A stretch of 64,000 nucleotides of DNA, taken from positions 1 through 64,000 of the forward strand of contig JAGCWQ010000128.1 of the NCBI GenBank assembly GCA_017961765.1, read 5' to 3'. Positions 40,319 to 48,858 of this stretch are shown one piece after another. This DNA comes from Paludibacteraceae bacterium. GTDB lineage: Bacteria > Bacteroidota > Bacteroidia > Bacteroidales > Paludibacteraceae. Position 1 is the stretch's first letter. Each line of letters opens with the position of its first letter. The notes under the pieces were generated by a model, which saw nothing but the letters and a program-made list of their open reading frames with translations, made no database searches and had not been told where the DNA came from. The position numbers were made by a program, and so were the translations under genes.

Positions 40319-41263
40319 CTATACGTCGTCAGGATATTCGTCGTCAAACTCTCCGTTAGGGTCGTTCTGCGTCTTTTCGAGATCCAACTTGTACATTTTC
40401 TTCGCCATTTCGATGAACTCGGCGGGGTTCACACCCGTCCCCCTGATATCGTCTGAGAGTTCTTCGTTGAAGAACCTTTTCTTGACTCCGCCGATTGACG
40501 TGATGACGTATGCGATAGAAGCATAGTTGAAACGGGTGTATCTGAATTTCAACTGTGAGATTTCATCAACATAAGCCTTAATCTCGGCGTCGCTGGCGTT
40601 CATCTTCCTCAAATCGGCTACGCCTGAAATAGAATACTTCTTGAAATAAGGGCGAAGTTCCGTAGCGGGAATTTCTTTGATAATGTGCCCGTCGGTACCT
40701 ACGAGGAAGTACTGTGATACACACGTTCCGTTTCCCGTATCTTGGTTCATGTACGTAGGGTCTCCGTTCGCATCGACGTCTTCCGGACGTGTAGTCCTCG
40801 GGCGTTTGTCCATAGGGGCGAGTCCGTACTTGTAACGGATTGCGTTCGACGGGTCCACATACTTCGCGTTATAGTGCTTTCTCATGTTTTCGGCACTTCT
40901 CCAATTCACACTGTAACGTGCAAACTTAATCACGCCGCCGATTTCTTCTTTAACACCTATCTGCTGTCCGAACGTGGTCCAGTCGGGATAGTTTTTCATT
41001 CTGCCGGTGTCAGGGTTCTTTTTCTTTATCTGAGGAATGTCGAGGCTTGCAGAAGAAACGTAGCCGATGGTGCATTTCGTTCCACCTTTAACCTTCTGAA
41101 TCTCTTTCGGAAAATCCGATACCGGAATATCTTCCCTGCCTCTTGCATCGAGTTCTTCAATGCCTTCGTTGATTGCTTCCGCCTCCAACTGAGTATAATG
41201 CCCGTTCATTCTCTCGAAAAGAGCATTCATTTTGTCAATTTCAATCTTAGTCCTGATATCCAT
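40319..41263 (-). CDS. Unknown late protein, 314 residues
   Basis: Not recognised. The N-terminal 50 residues are helical and charged (HYTQLEAEAINEGIEELDAR); then come several beta-like and charged segments, and an acidic C-terminus (NGEFDDEYPDDV). It has a late element 29 bases upstream and diverges from the neck genes. A virion or assembly function is likely from expression timing. It is close in length to T4 gp13, but I see no sequence support for that. Confidence 0.6.
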   Translation of the reverse strand: MDIRTKIEIDKMNALFERMNGHYTQLEAEAINEGIEELDARGREDIPVSDFPKEIQKVKGGTKCTIGYVSSASLDIPQIKKKNPDTGRMKNYPDWTTFGQQIGVKEEIGGVIKFARYSVNWRSAENMRKHYNAKYVDPSNAIRYKYGLAPMDKRPRTTRPEDVDANGDPTYMNQDTGNGTCVSQYFLVGTDGHIIKEIPATELRPYFKKYSISGVADLRKMNASDAEIKAYVDEISQLKFRYTRFNYASIAYVITSIGGVKKRFFNEELSDDIRGTGVNPAEFIEMAKKMYKLDLEKTQNDPNGEFDDEYPDDV

Positions 41264-41282
41264 AGTTTATCTGCGTAAAACG

Positions 41283-41291
41283 GTATTTATA
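41283..41291 (+). promoter_or_regulatory. Late promoter element GTATTTATA (plus) for neck operon
   Basis: GTATTTATA ends 21 bases before the ATG at 41313. With the minus-strand element it forms a perfect 19-base inverted repeat. Confidence 0.65.
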
Positions 41292-41292
41292 A

Positions 41293-41301
41293 TATAAATA
41301 C
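41293..41301 (-). promoter_or_regulatory. Late promoter element GTATTTATA (minus) for 40319-41263
   Basis: TATAAATAC on the plus strand, so GTATTTATA on the minus strand, 29 bases before the ATG at 41263. Confidence 0.65.
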
Positions 41302-41312
41302 AACGCTTTACA

Positions 41313-41855
41313 ATGAAGTTAACTACTCAAGAGATAAAAAGGAAAAACCCGATAAACAGGAACAATTTCTTCCTTTCGCCGGAAACCGTAAATTTCCAGA
41401 TTGCGATAGGAATGGAGTATGTTAACAAAATTCTCAACCAAACAGTAGTCTTGTATCAGGTTGACAGGGAGAAAACGAAGGTGAGCGACATATACAATGA
41501 AGCGAACTACAAGGATTTGGTATTCAAGACTCCCGTAGAAATCAACGTTATGTACAAACTTGACAAGAGTGAGTTGAAGACTTACGACAGTCAGGTAATG
41601 AAAGGCTACTACGTGAAAGTCGGGCAACTGTATTTCAACGTTTTCGAGAAAGAACTCGAGGAAAACGGGTGCGACATAAACAGGGGCGATTACATAGGGC
41701 TTCAGGTTACGCCTGACCACATGGAGTACTTCATTGTCGCAGACGACGGAAGGGTGAACTACGACAACGCACACACCCTTTACGGAACCGTCCCATATTT
41801 CAGGAGCGTTACCTGCACGGTGGTAACCGACATAACCGAAACCGCGAACTTATAA
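41313..41855 (+). CDS. Probable neck protein, T4 gp14-like
   Basis: This 180-residue protein precedes the gp15-like and sheath genes, the T4 order 14-15-18. Part of it is compatible with gp14-type neck proteins: LNQTVVLYQVDREKTKVSDI followed by VFKTPVEINVMY, like the T4 pattern (YYVPRE...D-I-x-GE). Later NRGDYIGLQVTPDHMEYFIV (about residues 127-146) is the GDxIxxxxxxxxFEI-type segment of neck proteins. T4 gp14 is 256 residues, so this is shorter. The stop overlaps the next start by one base. Assignment rests on weak similarity plus gene order. Confidence 0.5.
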   Translation: MKLTTQEIKRKNPINRNNFFLSPETVNFQIAIGMEYVNKILNQTVVLYQVDREKTKVSDIYNEANYKDLVFKTPVEINVMYKLDKSELKTYDSQVMKGYYVKVGQLYFNVFEKELEENGCDINRGDYIGLQVTPDHMEYFIVADDGRVNYDNAHTLYGTVPYFRSVTCTVVTDITETANL

Positions 41856-43018
41856 TGGCACAACCAAAGAAATATCTAAATTACCTTAAACTGAACGAGC
41901 CTGCAGTAGGCAATGAGCGTCGCTATGAAATGCTTGGGGAAATCCTCAAGAAGGGGACGTTCACACCTCGCCCCGTCCTGTTAAGCGATATAGACGATGC
42001 GGTGACGGAGTGGGTACAGAACAGCTTAAAAATAAGCTATAACGACAAGATTTTGCCCACAATGGTTCTATATAGCAACCAACGCTTCACCGAATATTCG
42101 CAGACATGGCAGTACACGGATGAGAACAAAAACCTCATACTGAACTTCAAGACGGTGACAAGGGAGAACAATCCAGAGTACGGGCATATACAGGGCGGGC
42201 TTTGGAATGTTCCCGGCGACAGGTTCTATCACATGAAAAGAACCATTGTTCTCGACGACAACGGAAGCGAGTCTTTCTTGGACTTGGAAATGCGACAGCC
42301 GATGGCGATAGACCTCATGTACAGGGTATCCATTTTCACGACGCACTTGCAGGTAATCAACGATTTCAACACCATAGTAAACGACCATTTCAAGGCAAGG
42401 CAGGATTATATTTGCCCGAACGGGCATTATATGCCAATGGTGCTTGACGGGATTTCCGATAGGTCTTCGTATGAGATAAACGACAGGCAGTTCTATTCTC
42501 AGGTATTCAGCATCAAAGTCAATGGATACATAATCAAGGAGGACGATTACAGGATTAAGGAGTGGCCTCTCAAGTTCGGTGCAAAAATTCTCGGAATGGG
42601 CAGAAAGAGCAAGTATGCCACAATCGAGATTGATGAAGACTACGTTAATCCTTGCAACAAGCCGAAGGAAGAGGAGAAAACATACTACAAGCCCGTTTAT
42701 GTAACAATAATGTTTCCTGAATGTGTGAGGAAAACGGAGTTCGAACTTGATACCGACTTTGTGTTTGAATCAGACGAACTTGACAACGTAAGGAGTTACG
42801 AAATTATCTTGAACGACGACCAACCGGTTAAATTCGGGACTAAGATAAACAGGGGAGACAGGGTTTCCGTTTCGGCGTTGAAACTCATATCGAAAAAGGA
42901 AGCAACGTTGAGGCTTGTCGGATATGACCCGAACGTTGTTTACGAGACAAAGAACGACATTTCAGAAGTTGATGCTGACAATGTTAACACAGGTACTGAG
43001 TATGTGGTTGAAGTTTAA
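41855..43018 (+). CDS. Tail sheath stabiliser/completion protein, T4 gp15-like
   Basis: This 387-residue protein contains the gp15-type core: MRQPMAIDLMYRVSIFTTHL (about residues 148-167) comparable to T4 gp15 PIKMIYELSIFTRY, then VINDFNTIVNDHFKAR, and QFYSQVFSIKVNGYIIKEDD comparable to EWSLTFEVNGWMYPP. gp15 caps the tail after sheath assembly and links it to the neck. It is longer than T4 gp15 (272), with an extra beta domain at the C-terminus (about 270-387). It follows the gp14-like gene and precedes the sheath gene. Confidence 0.65.
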   Translation: MAQPKKYLNYLKLNEPAVGNERRYEMLGEILKKGTFTPRPVLLSDIDDAVTEWVQNSLKISYNDKILPTMVLYSNQRFTEYSQTWQYTDENKNLILNFKTVTRENNPEYGHIQGGLWNVPGDRFYHMKRTIVLDDNGSESFLDLEMRQPMAIDLMYRVSIFTTHLQVINDFNTIVNDHFKARQDYICPNGHYMPMVLDGISDRSSYEINDRQFYSQVFSIKVNGYIIKEDDYRIKEWPLKFGAKILGMGRKSKYATIEIDEDYVNPCNKPKEEEKTYYKPVYVTIMFPECVRKTEFELDTDFVFESDELDNVRSYEIILNDDQPVKFGTKINRGDRVSVSALKLISKKEATLRLVGYDPNVVYETKNDISEVDADNVNTGTEYVVEV

Positions 43019-43061
43019 CGCTAAAAACCGCATACCCATACCGTTTTTCAAAATCGGTGAA

Positions 43062-43070
43062 GTATTTATA
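43062..43070 (+). promoter_or_regulatory. Late promoter element GTATTTATA for tail sheath
   Basis: AGTATTTATATTAAAATAAT ends 33 bases before the ATG at 43104. Confidence 0.65.
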
Positions 43071-43103
43071 TTAAAATAATAGGCTAAAATAAATCAATCA
43101 AAT

Positions 43104-46100
43104 ATGGGAAAAATCAGAGGAACACATTCCAGCCCAGGAATCTACAGCAAAGTAACTGATTTGTCTTATGTGGCAAGAACCGCCGGTATCACGTCCCTCG
43201 GTCTTGTCGGTGAGACATTGAGGGGTGCCGCATTTGACCCTACTGAGGTACACAAGTGGGACGAATTCGTCAGCTACTTCGGCGGAACCAGCGCTGAGAA
43301 GTTCAAGGACAGCCAATACCCAAAATACGAACTTCCATATATCGCACAGTCTTACCTTAAGGCTTCCGATCGTTTGTACGTTTGCCGTGTCCTTGGACTT
43401 AGCGGATACAACGCAGGTCCTGCTTTCGTTATCACGGCTGAGGGTTCAGAAGGCAAGTACGTGGTTGCCGTTCTCCGTTCAAGGGGCAAATATATCAAGT
43501 ATGGGACTGTCGGTCTAGATGATGACGGTTGCCCTATCTCGTCTCACGATACGCTCGTATTCGACTGCGACAAGGTTACGGTTACGGATTATAAGGCTCC
43601 TACGTTCAACTACAAATGCTCAGGTATCACCACGGGTGAGGCTACAAGCGATTTCACTGTATCAGCCATCAACAAGGGAAGGTTCACGCTCGTTGCTGAG
43701 AAGAACGGCTCGGTTGTCGGCGAATATTCCGTTTCACTGAACACGGGTGCTAAGGACTATATCTACAACGTCCTTGGCTCAGACCCTAACAACGGAAACG
43801 CTGCAATCTTCGTAGAGGAACTTTACGACGTGATGCTTGACAACCTTATTGACAACGGAAAGGTTACCGGAATTACAAGCGGTGTAACTACCAAGTACGA
43901 CTATTTCGTCAAAAATGCCGTAACGACGCCGGTTTCAGACTTCGTTTCAATCCCTGCAACCGAACTCAAAAAGAGCCAGATAGGACGCCGTTTCATCTAC
44001 GCTTCAAGCTACAACGTTCTCGAAAGTGCGGATACGAAGTATGTTGAGGTAACATCAGCACGCACGTACGAGTCAAAGCCAATGGAAGAGGGTGGCGTGT
44101 ACTACGTGTCAGGATATACCGAAGACAACAAGCAGTTCTATGGATACTTCCTCGATACGAAACTCACGAAGGAAGACGCAAGCGTCAAGAACATTGTCAA
44201 CGTAGTGAAAGTGACGGCATACGATTCATTCGTTTGCATTGGTGCGGACAACAAGGTTGACTTCACGAACGACTTCAGCGACTACCGCGAGCAGTACCGC
44301 TACGCTTCTACTCCTTGGGTTGTTTCAGAACTTAAGGGTAACAAGACGAAGGCTGAGGTGAAGAAACTGTTCCGCTTCCACACGATTTCAGACGGTAACT
44401 GCGCGAACACGGAGGTTAAAATCTCTATCGCAAACATTCGTCCTGACGATGGCACGTTCGACGTCTATGTACGTGACTACAACGATACGGATGCAAATCC
44501 TACCATTCTCGAGTCCTACAAGAACGTCAACATGGTTCCCGGAACGAGCAAGTATATCGGTTTGAAGATCGGTACGATCAACGGCGACTACGAGTTGAAG
44601 TCTAAGTACATAATGGTTGAGGTTATCGAGAACGAGATGACTGAGAAGTGCGTACCGGCCGGCTTCCTCGGATATCCTGTAAGGAAATATGGCGACAGCC
44701 TCAAGGCTCCTAAGTTCACCTACAACGTCTACTACGACGAGGACGTAAGGGAGAAGCGTCAGTACTTCGGACTTTCCGATATTACCGGCGTGGATGTCGA
44801 TATGCTCACGTACAAGGGCAAGGACGCATACACCGAGAACTACAATGTCGGATACACCAACGCATTCCACCTTGACTCCAACCTCTTTGCAATCGAACCT
44901 TCAAAGGTTTGGATTGACGACGAGATTTCAGGCGTTACTTGGGAGTGCGTACACCCTGAGAACGTAACCAGCGAGAAGAAGGCTCCTGTAATCGGCACCG
45001 AGGAAGAAATGGAAGGTACGATTTACGAAGATGTAAGACTCCGTAAGTTCACCCTCTATCCTTACGGCGGCTTCGACGGTTGGGACATTTACCGTAAGGC
45101 ACGTACCAACACGAACGAGTTCAAGGCCAACAAGTACAAGGGCACTATCTCAAACGGCGAAGGTGCAACGTTCTCAAAGATTATGAACGGCGAGGGTCTC
45201 GGTCTGTCAGGAAACTGCATCACGTCAGACTACTACGCATACCTTGCAGGTATCAACCAGTTCGAGAACCCTGAGAGATACGAGATTAACCTGTTCGCTA
45301 CCCCTGGTATCGACTACGTTAACAACGAATACCTCGTAAGCGACGCTCTCGATATGATTGAGAACAGAGACGACACCCTCTACATTCCTACCACGCCTGA
45401 CAAGCCTTGGGGTGCAACGGATAGCGAGGATGAAATGTATTCTTCAATGGATGTCGCCGACAACCTCAACGACACGAGCATCGATTCCTTCTATGCCGCT
45501 ACGTACTACCCTTGGGTTAAGTACTTCGACAAGGTGAACAACATATACCTCAACCTTCCTGCCACGAAGGATGCCGTCCGCGTAATGGCTAACACTGACA
45601 ACAAGCGTTATCCTTGGATTGCACCTGCAGGTGTTGAAAGGGGTGTTGTGGAAGGAAAGAAACTCCACTTCTTCGCAAAACTCGAAGACAGGGACAATGT
45701 TTACGACAACCGTATCAATGCCCTTATGACATTCGAGGAAGGTATCAGGATTTGGGGTAACAAGACGCTCTATATCTGCGACGAAACGGATCCTCTCAAC
45801 AGAATCAACAGCGTGCGTCTCTACCTGTACATGAAGAAACTCATTACCAAGGCTGCAAGGACGCTTATCTTCGAGCCTAACGATGAGACGCTCAAGGAAG
45901 AGTTCGAACGCATTATCAAGCCTATCCTTCAGCAAATCAAGGCTGACAGGGGTATCACCGAATACCAGCTCGAAACGTCTCAGACGAAGGAGCAGATGGA
46001 CTTGCACGAACTCAGCGGAAAGATTGGTGTGAAACCTACTCCTACGCTCGAGTACATCGAACTCGAATTTGTAATCAGCCCTCAGGGTGTCGAGTTCACC

Positions 46101-46109
46101 CTCGCTTAA
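43104..46109 (+). CDS. Tail sheath protein, T4 gp18-like
   Basis: This 1001-residue protein is the contractile sheath subunit. The N-terminus SSPGIYSKVTDLSYVARTAG and TSLGLVGETLRGAAFDPTEV is the sheath family start; AQSYLKASDRLYVCRVLG follows. The C-terminal third has the family signature PWIAPAGVERGVVEG (about residues 835-849), GNKTLYICDETDPLNRINSV and LYMKKLITKAARTLIFEPND. It is far longer than T4 gp18 (659); inserted outer beta domains between residues about 120 and 650 explain this. Codon use matches the capsid gene. It has its own late element and terminator. Confidence 0.95.
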   Translation: MGKIRGTHSSPGIYSKVTDLSYVARTAGITSLGLVGETLRGAAFDPTEVHKWDEFVSYFGGTSAEKFKDSQYPKYELPYIAQSYLKASDRLYVCRVLGLSGYNAGPAFVITAEGSEGKYVVAVLRSRGKYIKYGTVGLDDDGCPISSHDTLVFDCDKVTVTDYKAPTFNYKCSGITTGEATSDFTVSAINKGRFTLVAEKNGSVVGEYSVSLNTGAKDYIYNVLGSDPNNGNAAIFVEELYDVMLDNLIDNGKVTGITSGVTTKYDYFVKNAVTTPVSDFVSIPATELKKSQIGRRFIYASSYNVLESADTKYVEVTSARTYESKPMEEGGVYYVSGYTEDNKQFYGYFLDTKLTKEDASVKNIVNVVKVTAYDSFVCIGADNKVDFTNDFSDYREQYRYASTPWVVSELKGNKTKAEVKKLFRFHTISDGNCANTEVKISIANIRPDDGTFDVYVRDYNDTDANPTILESYKNVNMVPGTSKYIGLKIGTINGDYELKSKYIMVEVIENEMTEKCVPAGFLGYPVRKYGDSLKAPKFTYNVYYDEDVREKRQYFGLSDITGVDVDMLTYKGKDAYTENYNVGYTNAFHLDSNLFAIEPSKVWIDDEISGVTWECVHPENVTSEKKAPVIGTEEEMEGTIYEDVRLRKFTLYPYGGFDGWDIYRKARTNTNEFKANKYKGTISNGEGATFSKIMNGEGLGLSGNCITSDYYAYLAGINQFENPERYEINLFATPGIDYVNNEYLVSDALDMIENRDDTLYIPTTPDKPWGATDSEDEMYSSMDVADNLNDTSIDSFYAATYYPWVKYFDKVNNIYLNLPATKDAVRVMANTDNKRYPWIAPAGVERGVVEGKKLHFFAKLEDRDNVYDNRINALMTFEEGIRIWGNKTLYICDETDPLNRINSVRLYLYMKKLITKAARTLIFEPNDETLKEEFERIIKPILQQIKADRGITEYQLETSQTKEQMDLHELSGKIGVKPTPTLEYIELEFVISPQGVEFTLA

Positions 46110-46126
46110 TGAGAGGTTGAAAACCC

Positions 46127-46159
46127 AAAAAAGGGACGGAGAAATCCGCCCCTTTTTTT
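46127..46159 (+). terminator. Intrinsic terminator after tail sheath
   Basis: AAAAGGGACGGA and TCCGCCCCTTTT pair around a 4-base loop, followed by TTTTTTT. Confidence 0.85.
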
Positions 46160-46172
46160 GTTGTATATAGAC

Positions 46173-46203
46173 AACAAAAAAGCGGCTCTTAACGAACCGC
46201 TTT
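46173..46203 (-). terminator. Intrinsic terminator after tail tube gene (minus strand)
   Basis: AAAGCGG and CCGCTTT form a 7-bp stem; on the minus strand it is followed by TTTTTTG. Placed just after the tube gene. Confidence 0.7.
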
Positions 46204-46232
46204 CCTGAACTTAACCTATGAAAAAACTTGCT

Positions 46233-46724
46233 TTAGTAGCAAAGTATTGCGTAGTCGATAACGAGTGTCATCGTAATGTCTGCGAGAGAGTCATCGTTGT
46301 ATGCGACGGTACCGAAGTTGGTGACGCTTGGCCACGCATTCTTCAAAACCCATTTCTGCATGCAGACACCGGTAGGATCAAGCATTTCGAGTTCAACGTC
46401 CCTCTTGTAGCCTGCGGCGTAACCCTGACGGCCCGTCACTGACTCTGACACAAGGCGTATCCACTCCATAACAGCCTGTGAAGCGCTCGGTGCGATAGGG
46501 TCGCGGAACGTACACTGCACGGTGTCCCACGTGTACCTACCAACAACGAATGTCGAGGTGTTAAGGAAAGGAATTTCAGTGCTGCCCTGGTTGATTGAAG
46601 GTCTTGATGCTGACTGAAGCATCCACTCAGAAATACCGATATCTGAAGGGAATCTCAAAAGAAACCTGTTTTTCCTCAACGGTTCAAACTGAAGAGGCAT
46701 TTTAAGTAGCAAATCGCCTGGCAT
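46233..46724 (-). CDS. Tail tube protein, T4 gp19-like
   Basis: This 163-residue protein matches gp19 (T4: 163 residues). The start MPGDLLLKMPLQFEPLRKNR and FLLRFPSDIGISEWMLQSAS, then TWDTVQCTFRDPIAPSASQA, QAVMEWIRLVSES, YKRDVELEMLDPTGVCMQKW and ITMTLVIDYAILCY are family features of the tube beta-barrel and loops. Hexamers of it form the inner tail tube. It lies on the opposite strand from the sheath gene, unlike T4, and has its own late element 28 bases upstream. Confidence 0.92.
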   Translation of the reverse strand: MPGDLLLKMPLQFEPLRKNRFLLRFPSDIGISEWMLQSASRPSINQGSTEIPFLNTSTFVVGRYTWDTVQCTFRDPIAPSASQAVMEWIRLVSESVTGRQGYAAGYKRDVELEMLDPTGVCMQKWVLKNAWPSVTNFGTVAYNDDSLADITMTLVIDYAILCY

Positions 46725-46752
46725 ATCTTTCTATCTTTTTTTCTTATTTACT

Positions 46753-46761
46753 TATAAATAC
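46753..46761 (-). promoter_or_regulatory. Late promoter element GTATTTATA for tail tube
   Basis: TATAAATAC on the plus strand, that is GTATTTATA on the minus strand, 28 bases before the tube ATG. Confidence 0.65.
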
Positions 46762-46777
46762 GACGGAACGGATTTTT

Positions 46778-47188
46778 TTAAGCCTGAACTGCTTCCTTGT
46801 CATTATTTTCCGCAGCCTTATCGCAGAATTGGAAGATTTTCTTCAATGCCTGATACCTGTTGTCTTCCGGCGTTTTGCAGAGTTTAATCATACCACGGAG
46901 TGCAATCTCGCGGATTTGGTCAACCTCGCCGAGTTCCCTGAGGCCTTCCTCTGGATCCGGCTCCTCCGGCTGAATCTTGCCGAGTGCCTTTCCGCCCTCA
47001 GCGAAATCCTGCCCGTCAGGGCCAGTAGGAATCTCAGGCTCGCCGACTGCGGGCTGTTCTTCCTGTCCTGCGTATTCTGAATCGTCAAAATCCTCTCCGA
47101 ATTGAATGGCTTCGTTCATCGTGCGTACGTGAGAAACCATTTCCTGTATCGAATTTAGTGTGTCAAAATATTCTTTTTTGTTTTTCAT
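46778..47188 (-). CDS. Unknown late protein, 136 residues
   Basis: Not recognised. A helical N-terminus (MKNKKEYFDTLNSIQEMVSH), then an acidic proline/glutamate-rich linker (residues about 32-85) and a helical C-terminal domain (GLRELGEVDQIREIALRGMI). The layout, two helices linked by acidic disorder, is common in assembly or scaffold-type proteins. It has a late element 17 bases upstream and precedes the tube gene. Function inferred only. Confidence 0.6.
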   Translation of the reverse strand: MKNKKEYFDTLNSIQEMVSHVRTMNEAIQFGEDFDDSEYAGQEEQPAVGEPEIPTGPDGQDFAEGGKALGKIQPEEPDPEEGLRELGEVDQIREIALRGMIKLCKTPEDNRYQALKKIFQFCDKAAENNDKEAVQA

Positions 47189-47205
47189 AACAGAATTCTC
47201 TTATC

Positions 47206-47214
47206 AATAAATAC
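47206..47214 (-). promoter_or_regulatory. Late promoter element GTATTTATT
   Basis: GGTATTTATT on the minus strand, 17 bases before the ATG at 47188. A further GTATTTATTC lies at 47270-47278 on the same strand. Confidence 0.55.
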
Positions 47215-47260
47215 CTAACCAACACAAAAACAGTTAAGTTGACTATATCATTTTCAATGA

Positions 47261-47276
47261 TATTTTTAGAATAAAT
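47261..47276 (+). promoter_or_regulatory. Late-like element TATTTTTAGAATAAAT
   Basis: A variant of the extended late element (compare AGTATTTATAGAATAAAC at 4861), ending 7 bases before the ATG at 47284. Confidence 0.35.
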
Positions 47277-47283
47277 ACGTGTA

Positions 47284-47625
47284 ATGACACGAAACAAGAA
47301 AAAAGGTTACGTTTATCTAATTAGCACTTGGGATTCGCCGGATCTTTACAAGATCGGTGCGACACGTGGAGACATAAAGAAACGTATCAAAAAACTTCAA
47401 ACGGGAAACCCGAGCGAGTTGAGGACGGTAAAGTACCATGAAACCGATTATCCGTTTTTCTTGGAGAAACAGTTACATTTCAGGTTTCGTGTTCGGCATT
47501 TATACGGCGAATGGTTCAACCTGACAATTGCGGAAGCACTAAGTTTCGATCAAGTATGCAATCAGATTGAACAAATGATAGAAGGAATGAAAGATAACGA
47601 ATTTTTCATGAAAAACTTGAAATGA
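47284..47625 (+). CDS. T5orf172/GIY-YIG-like nuclease domain protein, 113 residues
   Basis: Residues about 8-90 match a T5orf172-type domain (GIY-YIG relative): KGYVYLISTWDSPDLYKIGA (residues 7-26), then TRGDIKKRIKKLQTGNPSEL with the catalytic-type Arg, and LEKQLHFRFRVRHLYGEWFN with the Glu and the H/R cluster. Such domains are nucleases or DNA-binding modules and are frequent in mobile genes. Because it stands alone at the start of the tail module, it may be a free-standing homing-type or a recruited structural-period nuclease. Confidence 0.75.
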   Translation: MTRNKKKGYVYLISTWDSPDLYKIGATRGDIKKRIKKLQTGNPSELRTVKYHETDYPFFLEKQLHFRFRVRHLYGEWFNLTIAEALSFDQVCNQIEQMIEGMKDNEFFMKNLK

Positions 47626-47647
47626 CAATAGTTATAAAAAACGAGAT

Positions 47648-47929
47648 ATGACAACATTAACACTAATAACGCCGGCGAGACACTTAAATCATCACTATGA
47701 ACTCGAGAGTGCGGCATTAAGGGCAGATTGGTATTTGTCTATGATTATAAAGGAGGAAAACATCGACGATTTCCTCCAAGATTTCATAGATGGGAACACA
47801 GGGTACAAGGTGCAGATTGATTCGGACACAATGACTCTCACGCTGAAAGACATATACTCAGTTGAGAACCGTGTGGACGAAGGAGATTACGTTGCATTTT
47901 CAATAAACGTTAACAAAATAAACTCATAA
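47648..47929 (+). CDS. Unknown late protein, 93 residues
   Basis: Not recognised. The first part looks like alternating strands (MTTLTLITPARHL), then helix (ENIDDFLQDFIDG) and more strands. It ends on the base where the next gene starts, so it belongs to the tail operon. Confidence 0.6.
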   Translation: MTTLTLITPARHLNHHYELESAALRADWYLSMIIKEENIDDFLQDFIDGNTGYKVQIDSDTMTLTLKDIYSVENRVDEGDYVAFSINVNKINS

Positions 47930-48297
47930 TGGCAGAAGGCAACACAATGCAGGAATTCAGGAGAAACCGTTTTCTATTCGAGATTGAGGGAGTTGACTTA
48001 TATCCGTGGCTTGTAAGCAAAGTCGCTTATTGCGGTGGAAAAATTGTCGTGACTTACAGGGAGATAAAAGGGCTCTTCACTTCTGAATTTTTCGACAATA
48101 ACGGAAAAAACATAGTCGGAAAAAATGCGACATTGAGATTTCTTGATGCGGAAGGCAAAACTATCGGTGAGGCAAGGTTCACGGGTGTAAGTTTCGAGCA
48201 AATGCAAATAGATACCCTGACATACGAATCGGACGAGCCGCTTCAAAATACTGTTTACTTTATTTACAAAAACGTAAAACATCACTCTGTAGTATGA
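47929..48297 (+). CDS. Possible tail-tube-fold baseplate protein, 122 residues
   Basis: A beta-rich protein: FRRNRFLFEIEGVDLYPWLV, YCGGKIVVTYREIKGLFTSE, TLRFLDAEGKTIGEARFTGV and LTYESDEPLQNTVYFIYKNV. The strand pattern is like that of tail-tube-type folds used by baseplate proteins (compare gp19/gp48/gp54), but no family match was found. It overlaps the next gene by 4 bases (ATGA). Function by position: tail tip or baseplate. Confidence 0.55.
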   Translation: MAEGNTMQEFRRNRFLFEIEGVDLYPWLVSKVAYCGGKIVVTYREIKGLFTSEFFDNNGKNIVGKNATLRFLDAEGKTIGEARFTGVSFEQMQIDTLTYESDEPLQNTVYFIYKNVKHHSVV

Positions 48298-48857
48298 GTC
48301 AACCTGTGAAAAAATCGGGCCCGTTTCAAAAACCGCGTTCAAAGACAGTAAGGAAACCAAGTGCCGCAGAAACACAGAGTAAGAACATAAAGAAAAAGCA
48401 GGAAAAAGACAAAAGGCTACCGCCCAAGCACGGAATAAAGCGGAAGTGGGTAAGGGTGCACAAGCAGGAATACGGGACATCAAAACTTGAGGAAAGATTT
48501 GCCAAAAATTTCCTCGACAGGTTGGGTGTCGAATATATCTATCAGTTCAAAATGACGTCAATCGGTAGGTTCCTTGATTTCTACATACCGAGTTGCAACG
48601 TAGCGATTGAAGTTGACGGGGATTTCTACCACAGTTACGGGCTCGTATATGAGCAGATGTCCCCTATGCAGAAGAAAAACAAGCGGGTTGACGAACAGAA
48701 GAACCATTGGTGCGCCATAAACTGCATAAAACTCCTGAGAATTTGGGAGCACGACATAAACGAACACCCGGAAGCTGTTCTTGAAATGCTCAGGAGGGAA
48801 CTCGAGAGCGGGCTTCACGAGGAAGAAAAGAAAAAAAGAATGAGGGAGAGGCATTAA
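48294..48857 (+). CDS. PD-(D/E)XK-type endonuclease, DUF559-like
   Basis: This 187-residue protein has a basic N-terminus (residues 1-60, K/R/P-rich) and a Vsr/DUF559-like nuclease core: KLEERFAKNFLDRLGVEYIY (64-83, first acidic residue E66 or E67), SIGRFLDFYIPSCNVAIEVD (89-108, with D95 and E106-x-D108), then GDFYHSYG and a C-terminal LLRIWEHDINEHP. It overlaps the previous gene by 4 bases and sits in the tail operon, an unusual place. It may be a free-standing homing-type nuclease or have another role. No HNH motif. Confidence 0.7.
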   Translation: MSQPVKKSGPFQKPRSKTVRKPSAAETQSKNIKKKQEKDKRLPPKHGIKRKWVRVHKQEYGTSKLEERFAKNFLDRLGVEYIYQFKMTSIGRFLDFYIPSCNVAIEVDGDFYHSYGLVYEQMSPMQKKNKRVDEQKNHWCAINCIKLLRIWEHDINEHPEAVLEMLRRELESGLHEEEKKKRMRERH

Positions 48858-48858
48858 C

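Noticed and set aside
40319..41263. Neck protein gp13 for the 314-residue gene
   Set aside because: Length and neighbourhood fit, but the sequence shows no gp13-like segment and the gene is on the opposite strand.
41319..41774. Minus-strand open frame of 151 codons
   Set aside because: Antisense to the gp14-like gene; low-complexity V/L composition caused by codon bias on the other strand.
45444..46007. Minus-strand open frame of 187 codons
   Set aside because: Fully antisense to the conserved C-terminal domain of the tail sheath protein.
15505..46761. Reading the AT-rich elements as T4-type TATAAATA promoters on the opposite strand
   Set aside because: At single-direction sites (for example 4862, 43062, 51258) this would point away from the only nearby gene; the GTATTTATA direction fits all 17 cases.
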